Of a stretch of 50,049 nucleotides of DNA, positions 32,879 to 43,963 are shown piece by piece. The stretch lies in contig MNCI01027123.1 in the NCBI GenBank assembly GCA_015680685.1, forward strand, positions 9,046 to 59,094, in the 5' to 3' direction. Position numbers and translations under genes: made by a program. The DNA is from Gnetum montanum (lineage: Eukaryota; Streptophyta; Gnetopsida; Gnetales; Gnetaceae). The notes beneath the pieces are model-generated. The model was not told where the DNA came from. It was given only the letters and a program-made list of their open reading frames with translations, and ran no database searches. The number at the start of each line of letters is the position of its first letter. Positions within the stretch are counted from its first letter, which is position 1.

Positions 32879-33981
32879 ATGTCTAATAGAAAGAAGAAGG
32901 AGCACAACTAGGAGAAAAGGGAGAGCTATGGCAAGGATCAAGGACAGTACTAAAATATTTTAAGAAAGTAAATTTGGAAATGGGAGAGTAGAAACATGAG
33001 GTGAGGGTTCATCCTCTCACCAAGAAAAAATAATGTACAAACCATCTTTCAAATTAGATGTAACTAAAAAAATGTATAAGTCTTATCAAAGAGTCTTCAT
33101 TATAGTTAAGAGGATGCTTGATTTCAAGTCCCAAAGGAAGTCTCAAATTTAGTCATATTTTGATGCTTTGGAGATGTCTTTTATTTTGAATCTATATGCT
33201 GCAATTTCTGAGATTATGATTAGAGAGTTTTTCTACAATATTTATGGAATGGACATAGAGATGGGTACATTTAATACTTCTGTGTGTGATACTATTATTG
33301 TTGTTTTTTCAAGTTTGATTAATCAATTGCTAAATTTGGTGCTTCATGAGCTCATAGATTATGGGTGAACTCCATTAGTGATATCTTCTCAAACTTTTTT
33401 TTTATGTCCAAGAGATTATTTTGCTTAAGATTGTATGGGGATACTAACTTTATATTGAAGAGGAAAGTGTATAGGGCATTCATAACAACAAATGCTTCCA
33501 TTACATCTCTGATCATTTGCTATAATCTTATAGTGAAATGTGGGAGTTATGATTACTCGCTTCCACAACAAGCTTTGGTGCTCTATTACTTGCTTATAAA
33601 AGTCAAGTTGGATTTCAACTACATCATCTATAGGAACATCTTAATACAGGACTTCAAATTCCAAATCTATGGGCATTCATTATTAATTAGCCTTATTATT
33701 AGCAATGAGGGCATTAATATTCTCAACATGTTTACCTTCCATGGTAAGAAAGGTATAGTTAAGTATGCAAAGAAGTAGGGTGATTATGAAGAAGCACTTG
33801 AATCTTCTACACTGCAAAGCATTAGACCTCATCTATCTAGATTTAGGTCAGTCAATGATTGACTTAGTTCCACCATGAACAAGGTTTTATGAGCTTTCAG
33901 TAAGACATTTAGCAAAATAATTCGTAACATGTTGTTATGGGTTATTGTTGAAAAACACTACACAAAACCACCCAAGAAATC
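32879..33981 (+). pseudogene. ORF3-like relic of another element, interrupted by element D
   Basis: Begins at an ATG (32879) preceded by TTGTGAG, with a basic M-S-N-R-K-K-K start, the same style as MAPKRR. Stops follow. 33168-33778 holds a globular region with F-Y-N-I-Y-G..S-L-I-N-Q-L-L, then A-L-V-L-Y-Y-L-L..Y-I-I-Y-R-N and a Y-G-H-S-L-L-I-S-L-I-I block, which resembles the plant transposon protein domain (I-L-T..N-L-P-Y-L-I..L-P-Y-G-M-L-L-T-x-I-F) as I remember it. A polar tail follows to 33981, where the element D LTR begins. Continuation at 40402 (S-S-K-L-A-I-K-E-E-W) is possible. Confidence 0.35.
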
Positions 33982-34820
33982 TGATGAGTAGCGAGGTACC
34001 CCTACACTCAACCATACGAATATGAGCGTTACACACATGATCCGGTCAAACTCCGCAGACAGACTAGTTGTGGCATCTAGACAATTAGCCTTAGGTTGTA
34101 GTTTGTTATCTTCCCACCTGGACTAGTATTATCTTTGTCACGTATGGTTTAGTCCAGAGTGAGGTGTATGATGGGTTTCTAATCTAATACTACTCCTGAA
34201 GGCAATGGAAAGTAATATTAACTAAGCTAAGAGAGAAGGGTTGAGAGAGTCTAAACTAGCCTAAGTGCGATGAGCATCCGTTCCTTGATTATCCATACAC
34301 ATCTTGGACTTTGTGCATGACTACCACTAGGATTACTAAGCATAGATCCTAGATACGCTACAGGGTTACCAAGTAGTCACACTTAAATGCTCGTAATCAA
34401 GTTGTACTCATTCTGCGTTTTAATAAGAGATAAGGGAGAGAGAGAGATTAACTAGGAAAGTAGTAAATAACAATTAATTAAATAATTAATCTAAGTGAAT
34501 AATGCAATGATGAAGTAATCTTGATCTTTATTTTCGGTCATGTGTGTGTCCAAGTACATCACACTCGAATAAATGATGCCATACAATTACAATCACCACA
34601 CTGCAGGCATACACTGGAAAATAATTCTATCTCTGGAGGGATAAAACTGCCAGATTTTTGCTAAGGAACAAAATCTAAGTCATAGAATAAGGAAAGCCAC
34701 CTCTTATTTATAGACATTGCGATGGGCATGCAATATCGCATATGCAATATCATGTACGTGATATCGCGACCGTTATATTGCGTACGCAATATCGCGGTTG
34801 TCCTAAATGATGACTCATCA
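33982..34820 (-). repeat. 3' LTR of element D
   Basis: 839 bp, TGATGAGT..ACTCATCA. U3 has ATATTGCGTACGCAATAT, a perfect 18-bp palindrome (34775-34792), and the near-palindrome ATATCATGTACGTGATAT (34747-34764). TATAAATA on the minus strand is at 34705-34712, about 110 bp from the LTR start. Confidence 0.85.
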
Positions 34821-34833
34821 TACCCCCACGACT
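34821..34833 (-). other. Polypurine tract of element D
   Basis: Minus strand AGTCGTGGGGGTA abutting the LTR. Confidence 0.8.
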
Positions 34834-34984
34834 GAATGAAAACTCATCCTCAAGTTATAGTGATTACACAGTGGATAGGTATGGGATTATTAGATGGGAA
34901 AATGGGATTATTCTGCAATGTGGAATGAAAACAAAACAAAGACACAACACACAGAATGTTCTACATCTACAAAAATTTTGGAAC

Positions 34985-35752
34985 TCATGTAGTTCCTGGT
35001 GGCAGTGGCTCCTCCATTGGTGTCTTTCCCTTTTCTTACACTCCAGGTCTTGGGATTTGATGGCGTTGAAGTATGGCTTGGATTTTCTCCTCTTGTAAGG
35101 CCTTGAGTGCCTTAGTGTGCGCGTAAGTTTGCGCTTGTACCATAGAGGCATCCCAGTCAGCCTTCTCTTTTTCTTTCGCCACCCTTTTATTCTCTGTCAA
35201 TAGTTTATTAAGTTGCTTAGTTCTAAAAGTGTCCAGCTAGTTCTAAGCAACCTTTGGCCCTGTATTCGAAAGGTTTAATACTTCCAAAATGGCTTGAACA
35301 GAGAAATCAACAGTCACACCACAAATGTTAACTGTGGTGCCTTCTTCTTTATTGTGCCAAAATTGGTACATTTCCCCTAAGTACCAGGCACTGCTTTTGG
35401 AGTGGGTAGGCCATAAGGGAGATCCTTTGAGGTGATCCCTAACAGCCTCAGGAGCGAACTCTGCAAACTATTCAAAGTTTAATTCCACAATCACCGCAGC
35501 AAATGTGGACTTTTCGTGGATGGCCTGAACACAATCTTGGGGCAACGTGAGATGTTGTCCCTATTCAGGCGCTGCAGCAGCTCCTCCTTCTGCTTGCCTG
35601 GATTGTATGGTAGGGGGGTCCTCTTGATGAATACTAAATGATTGTTTCTCCTATTCTACATGTTGCCCGGCAGGGACTTGTCTTCCACCTCTCCGAGATC
35701 GTTTGTTTCCACCTTGAGAAGGACCTTTTTGTTGTCCATGTTTCGGGCCCAT
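34985..35752 (-). pseudogene. ORF3delta of element D
   Basis: 768 bp between an ATG (35750-35752) preceded by GATTGTAG and TGA (34985-34987). It has the basic M-G-P-K start region, a degraded globular part, and a short coiled-coil tail ending E-E-P-L-P-P-G-T-T. Compared with A (2.74 kb) it lacks the second half of the globular region and most of the coiled coil. E has the same form at 765 bp, so the deletion predates both insertions. Stops are present. Confidence 0.6.
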
Positions 35753-36037
35753 CTACAATCACACGGGGTCAAGCATTAGTAAGGTTGTTTTTGAGGTTAA
35801 GTTATACCTTAATGCTTGCCTTAATTAATTAATTTGTTTATCTTCGTGTGATCTTACCCGAAAGATTATAATAATGAGTCCATGTTACTTAGGTGGTTTC
35901 CAATTTTAATTCCCAGTATACCTAAGGATTAAATGATTTTTAGGCACAATTATTCAAAGTGTTATAGCTAATTACCCTAGATGATGTCCTTTGGGTGATG
36001 ATAAATTTCAAAAAAGTTAGGCACTTTTCAATAGATG

Positions 36038-36054
36038 TCCCTCCCCCACGACTA
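36038..36054 (-). promoter_or_regulatory. Second (internal) purine tract, element D
   Basis: Minus strand TAGTCGTGGGGGAGGGA between the internal TATA and ORF3delta; its first 12 bases match the PPT core TAGTCGTGGGGG of A. Confidence 0.55.
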
Positions 36055-36226
36055 AGCTGAACACTCCGAGTTCAAGCAGGTTCAAACGGAATTAAAATCA
36101 GAGTACCAACAAGCGAGATATAGTTAGAAAAGCAAGCATCGCTCAATTGTAAGTTGTAGAGAAAAAAAATTTGAAAACTCCCCCGTGTGAATGGAAAAAA
36201 TGATGGTAAGTGTTATGGGGGTCACC

Positions 36227-36290
36227 TATTTATAGGTTGCAAGGACGCGATATCACGTACGATACATCGTGTACGTGATATCATGACCCT
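36227..36290 (-). promoter_or_regulatory. Internal U3-like promoter with 12-bp inverted repeat, element D
   Basis: GATATCACGTAC (36249-36260) and GTACGTGATATC (36271-36282) are perfect inverted arms, followed on the minus strand by CGCGTCC and TATAAATA (36227-36234). LTR U3 of D carries matching ATATCATGTACGTGATATCG before its TATA box. The distance from TATA to the ORF3delta ATG is about 475 bp. Confidence 0.6.
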
Positions 36291-36299
36291 AGTGACATG

Positions 36300-37645
36300 A
36301 GGCACAACAAAAATACCAAATTTTTAAAGGATTTTCTTGAAATCAACGTTATAAGCTGAGGACATTGGGCTATTATGAAGGAGCTATAAGGTAATTCCAT
36401 TGATTCGAAAGGCACAATTAATGAGGATGGTGTGGATTTTATCAATAAAAACTTGGGTGGTAAGAAAAAGGTTATGTGATAGTTCATGGGAATGTTGAAA
36501 TTCATAGGGGTAATAGTAAGGAAAGAATGTTATGAAAACTAAGTTGAGGGTGAGAAATGGTATGTGTGAACCATATCATAAGTGAAGATTATAAAAGATT
36601 ACACAAGTGGGTCCTCCCCAAAGCAGGTTTCAACCTATAATGCCCTTGTGTAACCACACTTAAAGTGTCCATGGGCACTAGAAGGGTTAAATGTAATCCG
36701 CACCGATTCCACAAAACACACACATGCAATTATCACTGGAATAAGGTAAGAATTCTATGCTACACGAGACACGAGCTACAATTACATGAACAATGAGATG
36801 AGATGGACTATAGAAAGGGATCGTAGAGATTGGGACATGAGGTAACTGACCCAGGGCACAGTGAATCTTGTGTGTAAAGCATGATTAATGTGTCATTGGC
36901 CCGTCATTCCAAGATCAAGACCAAGTCCATTCCTCTGATTAGTGACATTTCATCATTTCATCCCATGATGAACAACTATGAGAGTACCATAACAACAAGG
37001 CGTACGATCACTTGGCATTTTTGTTCAAGGGAGGAGTGATTTTTGTTTTTTGGCACTTTTTTTTTTAATACTGAATCTAGAGAAGCTGCCAACCTTTAGG
37101 CATGGGTGCATGTCTTTCCAGTGGGACCCCCTAGAATAGCATTGGATTTTTAAAGTGGACTTTTGATTACTCTTACTCCCATTCTTCGTTAGATCTACAA
37201 GGATCTTAGTACAACCACATTGAACGATAAGTCCCACAAACGTCACCACAGAGAATCCACAAGTCCCCTTGATGTCACACCCTAATCATTTCCTCTTGGT
37301 CCATCCTTCTTCATTCTGGGTACAATGAACACAAAATTAATTTTAAGTTTTAGAATATCAAGAATATCATTGTACCCTTGAACAGAACCTCTTATTTGTA
37401 GAATGGATGAGTGGGTGTAATGGCTCACTGTCCAAATAATTGCTCACTCGAAACTTAATAACATAGAACACACCTCAACCAACGATCCACATGAGTGTTT
37501 TATTCATAGATGAGATTACTTACAAAAAATGTAAAAAGACAAAAAGATAAAAAGATATAACAAGAAGTTAAAAAATGAAAAACTGGAAAACAAAAATTGA
37601 AAAATTAAAGAAAAATAAAAAAATGGTTATTAATCCTGCTTGTTA
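36300..37645 (-). other. Noncoding spacer of element D
   Basis: Collinear with A and E, no conserved protein. Contains the stem 36599-36607/36645-36653 around GTGGGTCCTCCCC, the GCATGGGTGCATGTCTTTCC block near 37100, and a low-complexity A/G-rich stretch at 37520-37620. The frame 36281-36505 is not conserved. Confidence 0.55.
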
Positions 37646-38500
37646 TTAGAATGGGGGGGTATCCCCCATAACTAAACGGTTGAGCATGACGAGGATTAAT
37701 AAATGAAGGATGATGATCCTTGCATGTTGGAAATATTGAAACTTGGCCATACTTACCCCATCAAGGTTCACACACTCGATTATAATGAGCATAGTGGGGA
37801 AATTTATATGATGTAGTTCCCGAATAATGAGTTGACCCACTATGATATTTGGGACCATTAGATGGTATGCAAGGATTAGGTTGTTTCTCTCCATTCTTGT
37901 GTTCATTGGGTCGTATTGCTGTTGGAGTGTGAGTTGGTGGGCCTGATGAAGTTACATGAGGCATTGGGTCAAAGATAAGGGTGCACCACAGTGTGGGACT
38001 TGTGCTAAGTTGGAGGATGTAGTGGCCTTGGAATTCTGTTGTCCCTTCTTACCGTCATGTTTAAAGAAGGGACGCTTTGGATGTCGAGGAGGCTTTTCAT
38101 TGCTATTGGAAGTAGTAGCACAAGTAATGTTCATGGGTTGTTGCTGTGGCGCAAACACCTTAGGAACAGTTGGTAGCAGTGTGGAAGGAGGGAAAGGATG
38201 AGAATGTTGAAACTTGGGAGAAGTGTAGGATACACAAGCTGGTGGTTGTGTTGGAGGCATGGGCTAATAGTATTGAGGAGAATGGTACTGTGGTGAGATA
38301 GAGTATGTTGGTCCAGTTGGGGAAACAAGATGTTGAACTAGATAAGCGTTTGGATTCGGATAATATGAAGGGTGTCTCCAATTTAGGGATGGCTTCCCTC
38401 ACGACTGGGATTGTTGCCACTGTGATCGAACACAGTATCTCTGTACGAATTATGGATGTAACGTGTTTCCCCAATGCTCATGTAAATGTAACAATATTGG

Positions 38501-38539
38501 GCATTGGTCCTTAGGGTGATCGTACAGGCATATGTTACA
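38501..38539 (-). other. Zinc-knuckle motif in gag D
   Basis: C-N-I-C-L-Y-D-H-P-K-D-Q-C: spacing CX2CX3HX4C, one residue shorter than the usual CX2CX4HX4C. E has the same spacing at 49587-49625. Confidence 0.5.
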
Positions 38540-38833
38540 TTCATAAATATGATTGGCAGTTGAGTTCTTATTTTCCTTATTCCTTCTTTCTGATTATCTA
38601 ATGTTTTGTCTTGCTTCTTGGGTTGTCAAAACTCTATCTCCAATGATATCAATATATTCTCCACACTTTTTATGCATCCATTCCAACATCTTATTAATCT
38701 TTGCCTTGACTTCCTCTAATGATTGTGGGACTGGCAAAGATGGTTTTTCCTCCTTGAGATTGGTTGATTTCTCCTTTTTGTGATTATGGACCCCTGTTAA
38801 GTTGAGATTCTAGTCCTGTTGATGTTTTTCAAC

Positions 38834-38911
38834 NNNNNNNNNNNNNNNNNNNNNNNNNNNNNNNNNNNNNNNNNNNNNNNNNNNNNNNNNNNNNNNNNNN
38901 NNNNNNNNNNN
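38834..38911. other. Assembly gap (N)
   Basis: 78 unresolved bases inside gag D. The homologous E sequence continues across (about 49934 onward). Confidence 0.98.
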
Positions 38912-39508
38912 TGCTTGTTTCCATCCTTGGATTTGTTTCCTCAAGGCTGACACTATTGCATAGGTTTGATATTTTTCGTTAAAGACTTCTACCATTGTTG
39001 ACCAACATCGTATTAAATTTGGTTTTAATGATCTATACCATACGTTTTCTTAGCCAACGAGTGTCATGGGAAAGAGCTTAAGTTTTTGCCACCAGTTATC
39101 AATGTTATTCCATGTGCAGGCATCATAGAAGGCTTGTAAATGTTGATACGAGTCTAAGTCATAGCCTCTTGAAAAAGTAGGGAAGTCATTTAAATCAAGC
39201 CTGGGTAGATAGCTCTCTTTACGATGCCTATGGGAGATTTGAACAACCTCTTGTATTTGCATTAAGCTTGCAGTGGCTAGTAGGGGTTCATCATCATCGA
39301 GTAAGTTATGCTTTCATGCGTTGTGATGACGTTGTTTTTGTCCATGTTTATAAGAAACCCCCACTTTAGGTTGTGCACTCCAATCTTCATCGTCATATAG
39401 TTTGTTGGTTCTCCAATGAACTTCCTCACTAAGTGTGGCATTATTGTAATCTTGTAGGAGAGGCATGGTTGTGCAGGTATGTGTGAATTTATATGTGACT
39501 TTTTAATA

Positions 39509-39531
39509 ATTATTATTATTATTATTATTTC
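39509..39531 (+). repeat. (ATT)n microsatellite
   Basis: A run of about seven ATT units, interrupted once, in the leader of D between PBS and gag; the matching place in B has an AATTTAATTTAATTT tract. Confidence 0.7.
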
Positions 39532-39601
39532 TAAGAGATATATCGTTAATTCCTTATACAGCGACCTTATAAGATATAACTAATTTAGATAACTAGCACC
39601 G

Positions 39602-39619
39602 TCCCCGACAATGATGCCA
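39602..39619 (-). other. Primer-binding site of element D
   Basis: Minus strand TGGCATCATTGTCGGGGA, one base from the LTR; a mutated tRNA-Asp complement, homologous to 20328-20345. Confidence 0.7.
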
Positions 39620-39620
39620 A

Positions 39621-40401
39621 TGATGAGTGACGAGGTACCCCTACACTCAACCATACAAATACGAGTGTTATAGGCACAATCTAGTCAAACTCCACAAATG
39701 GACTAGTTGTGGCATCTAGACAGTTAGCCTTAGGTCGCAGTTCGTTGTCTTCCCACCTGGACTAATATTATCTTTGTTACATATGGTTTAGTGCAGAGTG
39801 AGGTGTATGATGGGTTTCTAATCTAATACTACTCCTGAAGGTAATGGAAAGTAATATTAACTAAGGTAGGAGAGAAGGGTTGAGAGAGTCTAAACTAGCC
39901 TAAGTGCAATGAGCATCTGTTCCTTGATTATCCGTACACATCTTGGACTTCATGCACAACTACCACTGGGATTACCAAGCGCAGATCCTAGGTATACTAC
40001 TGGGTTACCAAGTAGTCACACTTAAATGCTTGTAATCAAGTCGTACTCATTCTAAGTTTTAACATGAGATAAGGGAGAGAGACATTAACTAGAAAAGCAG
40101 TAAATAATAATTAATTAAATAATTAATCTAAGTGAATGCTGCAATGATGAAGTAATCTCGATCTTTATTTCCAGTCATGTGCATGTCCAAGTACGTCACA
40201 CTCGAATAAAGGATGTCGTACAATTATAATCACCACACTGCAGGCATACACTGGAAAATAATTCTATCTTTGGAGGGATAAAATTGCCAAAGTTTCGCTA
40301 AGGAACTAAATCTAAGTCATAGAACAAGGAAAGCCGCCTCTTATTTATAGACATTGCTGCGGGCATGCGATATCGCGATTGCCCTAAATGACGACTCATC
40401 A
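39621..40401 (-). repeat. 5' LTR of element D
   Basis: 781 bp, TGATGAGT..ACTCATCA. It is 58 bp shorter than the 3' LTR, mainly in U3, where a single GCGATATCGC palindrome (about 40368-40377) stands in place of the longer palindrome series. TATAAATA on the minus strand is at 40342-40349. Confidence 0.85.
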
Positions 40402-41889
40402 AGTTCTAAATTAGCTATAAAAGAAGAGTGGACTTAAGGTGAACTATACCTCTATTAGAGCTTGATTTTACATCTCTTAGACAAGTTTACAATACTAAGA
40501 TCTTTATTTATGAGAATAGTTAAGAAGAGACTTAACAATTTAACAAATTTATGATCTTAAATGTATTTATCATTCTTTGTAAGAATATTGCTTCATCTTT
40601 TGTAGTATTTTCTGATCTTATTTTGTTCTTAGCTACTTTATTATTGACTTAGCTCTTTTTTTATGAGGAAGTAATTAATTAGTTGAACTTTACAAAATAC
40701 TTATTTGTAAGTCTTTATTTCTTTTCTTAACTTTGTTGAGCCATTTCTAACTTAGCTTCATTTAGCTTTATGAAATCCTTCTTTGTAAACCTTTTTCTTT
40801 TTCTTAGCCATTGTAACCTTTTGAATGACCTTCACTTCTTATTTAAGAAACTAGACTAGATTACATATCGCATAACTTGGATCTTCTCTTCCTCTTTAGG
40901 AAACTAGATCCTATGATACAAGGATTGCTCTTCTCTTCTACAACACTTACTCATCAATCTTATGAACAAGACTAATGGCTACTTCATCTTCTTAGGGTTC
41001 CATTTAGAAGAGTTAGGAGGATTCTTCCTTATGAATTGTGATTGTTGTTATTTCATAAGATTCTTTACTTGCAACTACATCTTTTTGTTCATCGTGAATT
41101 GGTTCACAATGTTCTTTCTATCAAGAGTTGGCTAATGAGTTTTAATATATGTTATGAACTTTTTAATTCTTCTTTTGCTTCTTCTTTCTCATGGTTCTTC
41201 TCACATTCTTCACTCACAAGTTGTTTTTCCACCTTCTTTTATTGTTACTTTTCATATATATTTTGCAATTTATTCTTGGCTTGCTTATATTTTTGGAAAG
41301 GTTGTGATAATTCCTGGATTATGAATCACATCTTTTCATTATAAACTTATTAAGAATAGTTATGAATGGTTACAAAACTAATGATTGTATAGTTCTAACT
41401 TGTGTAGTTTAACACTTTCCTTCAAGGATTAGTTTCATAATTTCATTTATTATTTTTTACAAAATTGTTTAGTGAAAATGATTGATTATGAGTATGCAAC
41501 ACTTCATAATGGTCAGTCACAAAGAATTATACATTCGTAAAGGACTAATGAAATTACTCCCCCTCACTCACAAATTCATAGAAAGAAAAAATAAATGGTA
41601 TTAAACTTTGAAATGAACACAAGGAATAGATTTTTGTCATTAATATCTAAAGTCAACATTAAATCATAGGGTCCCAATATGAGGAATGGATAGAGTGGAA
41701 TCTATCTCAACAAGAAGATAGAAGGGAGATGTTGGATCAGATGATATTTCCAAAACTCAAGATTATAGTTTAGTAGTAGTAGTAGTAGTAGTAGGGACTA
41801 TTTTAGGTGATGGTGCAAGAGGAGGATTATCACTGATATGTTGAAAAACTTTCACAATGGCTATATCTGTTGTTGTTTCTAAAGCTAGT
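40402..41889. other. Unassigned stretch, pyrimidine-rich on plus
   Basis: T/C-rich on the plus strand (40600-41330), so the minus strand reads as highly charged K/E-rich peptide in several frames, possibly a decayed coiled-coil tail. The plus-strand frame 41042-41344 is hydrophobic by composition only. (TAG)8 is at 41771-41794. Confidence 0.3.
41771..41794 (+). repeat. (TAG)8 microsatellite
   Basis: Eight perfect TAG units. Confidence 0.9.
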
Positions 41890-43963
41890 AAAGGCAAATT
41901 TAGGTTGCTTCATGATCACTTTTAATAGCTCCATCTCTTTTTATAATTTTGTTAGTTCTTCTTAATAGGCAGGGACTTCATCTTCTTTTGCATTCAACTT
42001 CAAGTGATATTCTTTAGCTAGTGTATTTGTTGCATGCTTTTACTCTTTAGCTTCCTAGATATTGACCTATAATACTTGATACTCTCCTAAAAGTTATTGA
42101 TTAGTCTTATGTAGATCTTTTACTTCTTGCTTCAATCATGAGTTCTTTCCTTTAAGATCTTCCAACTCTTGTTTATGTTGTTCCTTCATCTTTGTAGTCT
42201 CTATTGATGATTTAGTAGGCAAAGTTTCTACTTGACTCAACCCCTGATCTAGAAGCTATAACTTAGGCCTAATTTGTGTCTTATATTACTCCACAGTCAA
42301 AAAAATTCTAAAAATCCTTCTTTATTTGTCATATTTATTGCTTTGCACTTGCTATATTGTATTCCAATCTTCTTTTTCTTTCTTAATAAGTGATAATTTA
42401 TTAACAAACTTAGAAATCTCATCTTCTTTATTTTTCTTAACTTATCTAAATTTAGCATAGTGAATCATAGATTCCACATACAAGTACACTCCTACTCTTA
42501 TGGGCTTATGATCATTCAGAACATTTTTTATTTGAAAATCAACCAATATCTAACACATATTTTGATTACTACATCTACATCCTTACTCCATTATTGCACC
42601 AATTGCTCCCATAAGTTTTTATTATTGTTTCATTCATGAAATTATGGAATCCTTATATATAACAAATGATTTTGTGTTCCAATCATTAGACATATCTTTG
42701 TAGACATTGAATCGACACAAGCTCTCAATGTATGTGTAGCATTAGGTAGATTCATGATTTGATTATTTCCCACTAAGCCAATCATATCAAAAAAAATTTA
42801 CATTTGTAAATGACTTAAGATCATAATATAAGCATATTTTGTAGAAGGAATAAGAAAGAAATCATCACCAGACTATTGCTATTCCTCAGGTAGAGCCATA
42901 TCCTTCTATTTTTTTTTTAGTATTCTTATGAACAAATGTGATGACTTTGGATTTCTTTGACAAACCTACTTTTGATGATGCAAATGCCAAGGCACACTTA
43001 GTAGAACTTCTTATGCTTGTTCTTATACTTTTCATAATAATGGTTATGCCCTATTCTATTGTTATGATCAAGATTTCTCTAAGCTTGATTTTAGATTAGT
43101 CATTTAGATTCATAATTTGTCTTTCTACTAATAAAATAGGCATTACCACTAATGCTGGTAACTAAGCAGACACTACCCTATTCTAGAACTTCTTAGATAA
43201 GAAAGTAAGTCCACTGAAGCTAAACTCATTGACTGTCCCATCCTTAAATTTCATAAGTGCATGATAAAAACTGTACAATACGATTCTTGCCCAAGTGTTC
43301 TTCAGTTTCTAAGCTTGGATGTAAAAAAAAGGTTTTAAGGACACCCCACTAGAGCTTGGTTCTATGATCAACATAGTCTATCTTGTTATTATAAAATTTT
43401 GCCATAGAACATAGGGGTTCTTCTAATAGATCAACATTAATCCAAACACTTGTGTGGTTCTCTTAAAAACATTACTTGAAAATGAAGGTAGGTGCTAAGG
43501 CCTCATGATTAATAGAACATGTATTCACAAATGACAAATAAATATTTGTATCCTTGGTAGCAAATTTGATCAATTCTTCATTAATGGGTAGGTAGACAAA
43601 CTTACCCTAATAGAAAATTTCAATGAAATCATCATGATAGGATTGCAAGGTTTGATTCATCTACACATTTGCCATTAATTCTACCAATGAAAGCTCAAAT
43701 TCTATACAGCCAACAATGCCAGGCTTTTCGAACTAATCATGCATCTCAAGATCTACCAGTAATTCCATATGATTTGAATTGTAAGTGATGATGCATTTGG
43801 TCTTAAGTTCACCTCTAACTAGAGTTACTGGTAGCATTACGAATGCTTCCTTATTGGCACAAATAGCATCAAAGTTGACTTTTCTTTCTAGATTTAACTT
43901 AATCATAAATAAGATATCACTGAATTGATGGGAATGAGCATAAATCAATCTTGCTAGACTCAA
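41890..43963 (-). pseudogene. Unrecognised decayed ORF ending in a coiled coil (ORF3-like)
   Basis: From 43963 to about 43200 one minus-strand frame is open except for isolated stops (the first follows the H-D near 43733; then near 43667, 43610 and 43480). It has protein-like composition, for example K-V-N-F-D-A-I..P-V-T-L-V-R-G and Y-H-D-D-F-I-E-I. From about 42230 to 41900 a clear heptad pattern (E-Q-H-K-Q-E-L-E-D-L-K, L-K-Q-E-V-K-D-L-H, E-E-L-T-K-L) indicates a coiled coil. Globular region then coiled coil is the ORF3 architecture, but I see no sequence match to A, C, D or E, so it would be another family. The middle (43200-42250) is unreadable. Confidence 0.35.

Larger units (their letters stand above)
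37646..39466 (-). pseudogene. gag: gag of element D, with N gap
   Basis: The start is chosen at the ATG at 39466, because the frame upstream of the ATG at 39262 is homologous to element B and runs in frame apart from one TGA near 39316. The capsid domain lies at about 39215-38960 (L-P-R-L-D-L-N-D-F-P-T-F..Y-D-L-D-S-Y near 39190, a W-Y-R-S-L block near 39040, W-S-T-M-V-E-V-F-N-E-K-Y near 38985). 38834-38911 is a gap of Ns. A zinc-knuckle-like CX2CX3HX4C follows at 38501-38539, then a P/S/T/Q-rich tail in shifting frames to about 37646. Product: capsid/nucleocapsid precursor. It is not intact. Confidence 0.65.
33982..40401 (-). mobile_element. Athila-like element D: LTR-gag-ORF3delta-LTR, no pol
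   Basis: 6.4 kb, structurally complete minus-strand element. 5' LTR 39621-40401, PBS 39602-39619, gag 39466-37646, spacer, internal promoter, ORF3delta 35752-34985, PPT 34821-34833, 3' LTR 33982-34820. No RT, RNase H or integrase segment is present, so it would depend on pol from relatives such as C. Flanking pentamers are AAATC (33977-33981) and AGTTC (40402-40406), agreeing at three of five positions, so a target duplication is not proven. It resembles the described class of terminal-repeat elements that keep only gag (TR-GAG), plus the ORF3 remnant. Confidence 0.75.

Noticed and set aside
37956-38514. Plus-strand frames opposite gag D
   Set aside because: The minus-strand frame has the zinc knuckle and the match to element E; these are shadows.
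38305-38514. Intact host gene inside element D
   Set aside because: No exon-intron structure or host-protein motif; the whole interval is collinear with element E.
41042-41344. Plus-strand membrane-like protein
   Set aside because: F/S/L-rich only because the plus strand is pyrimidine-rich; no start context, homologue or conserved pattern.
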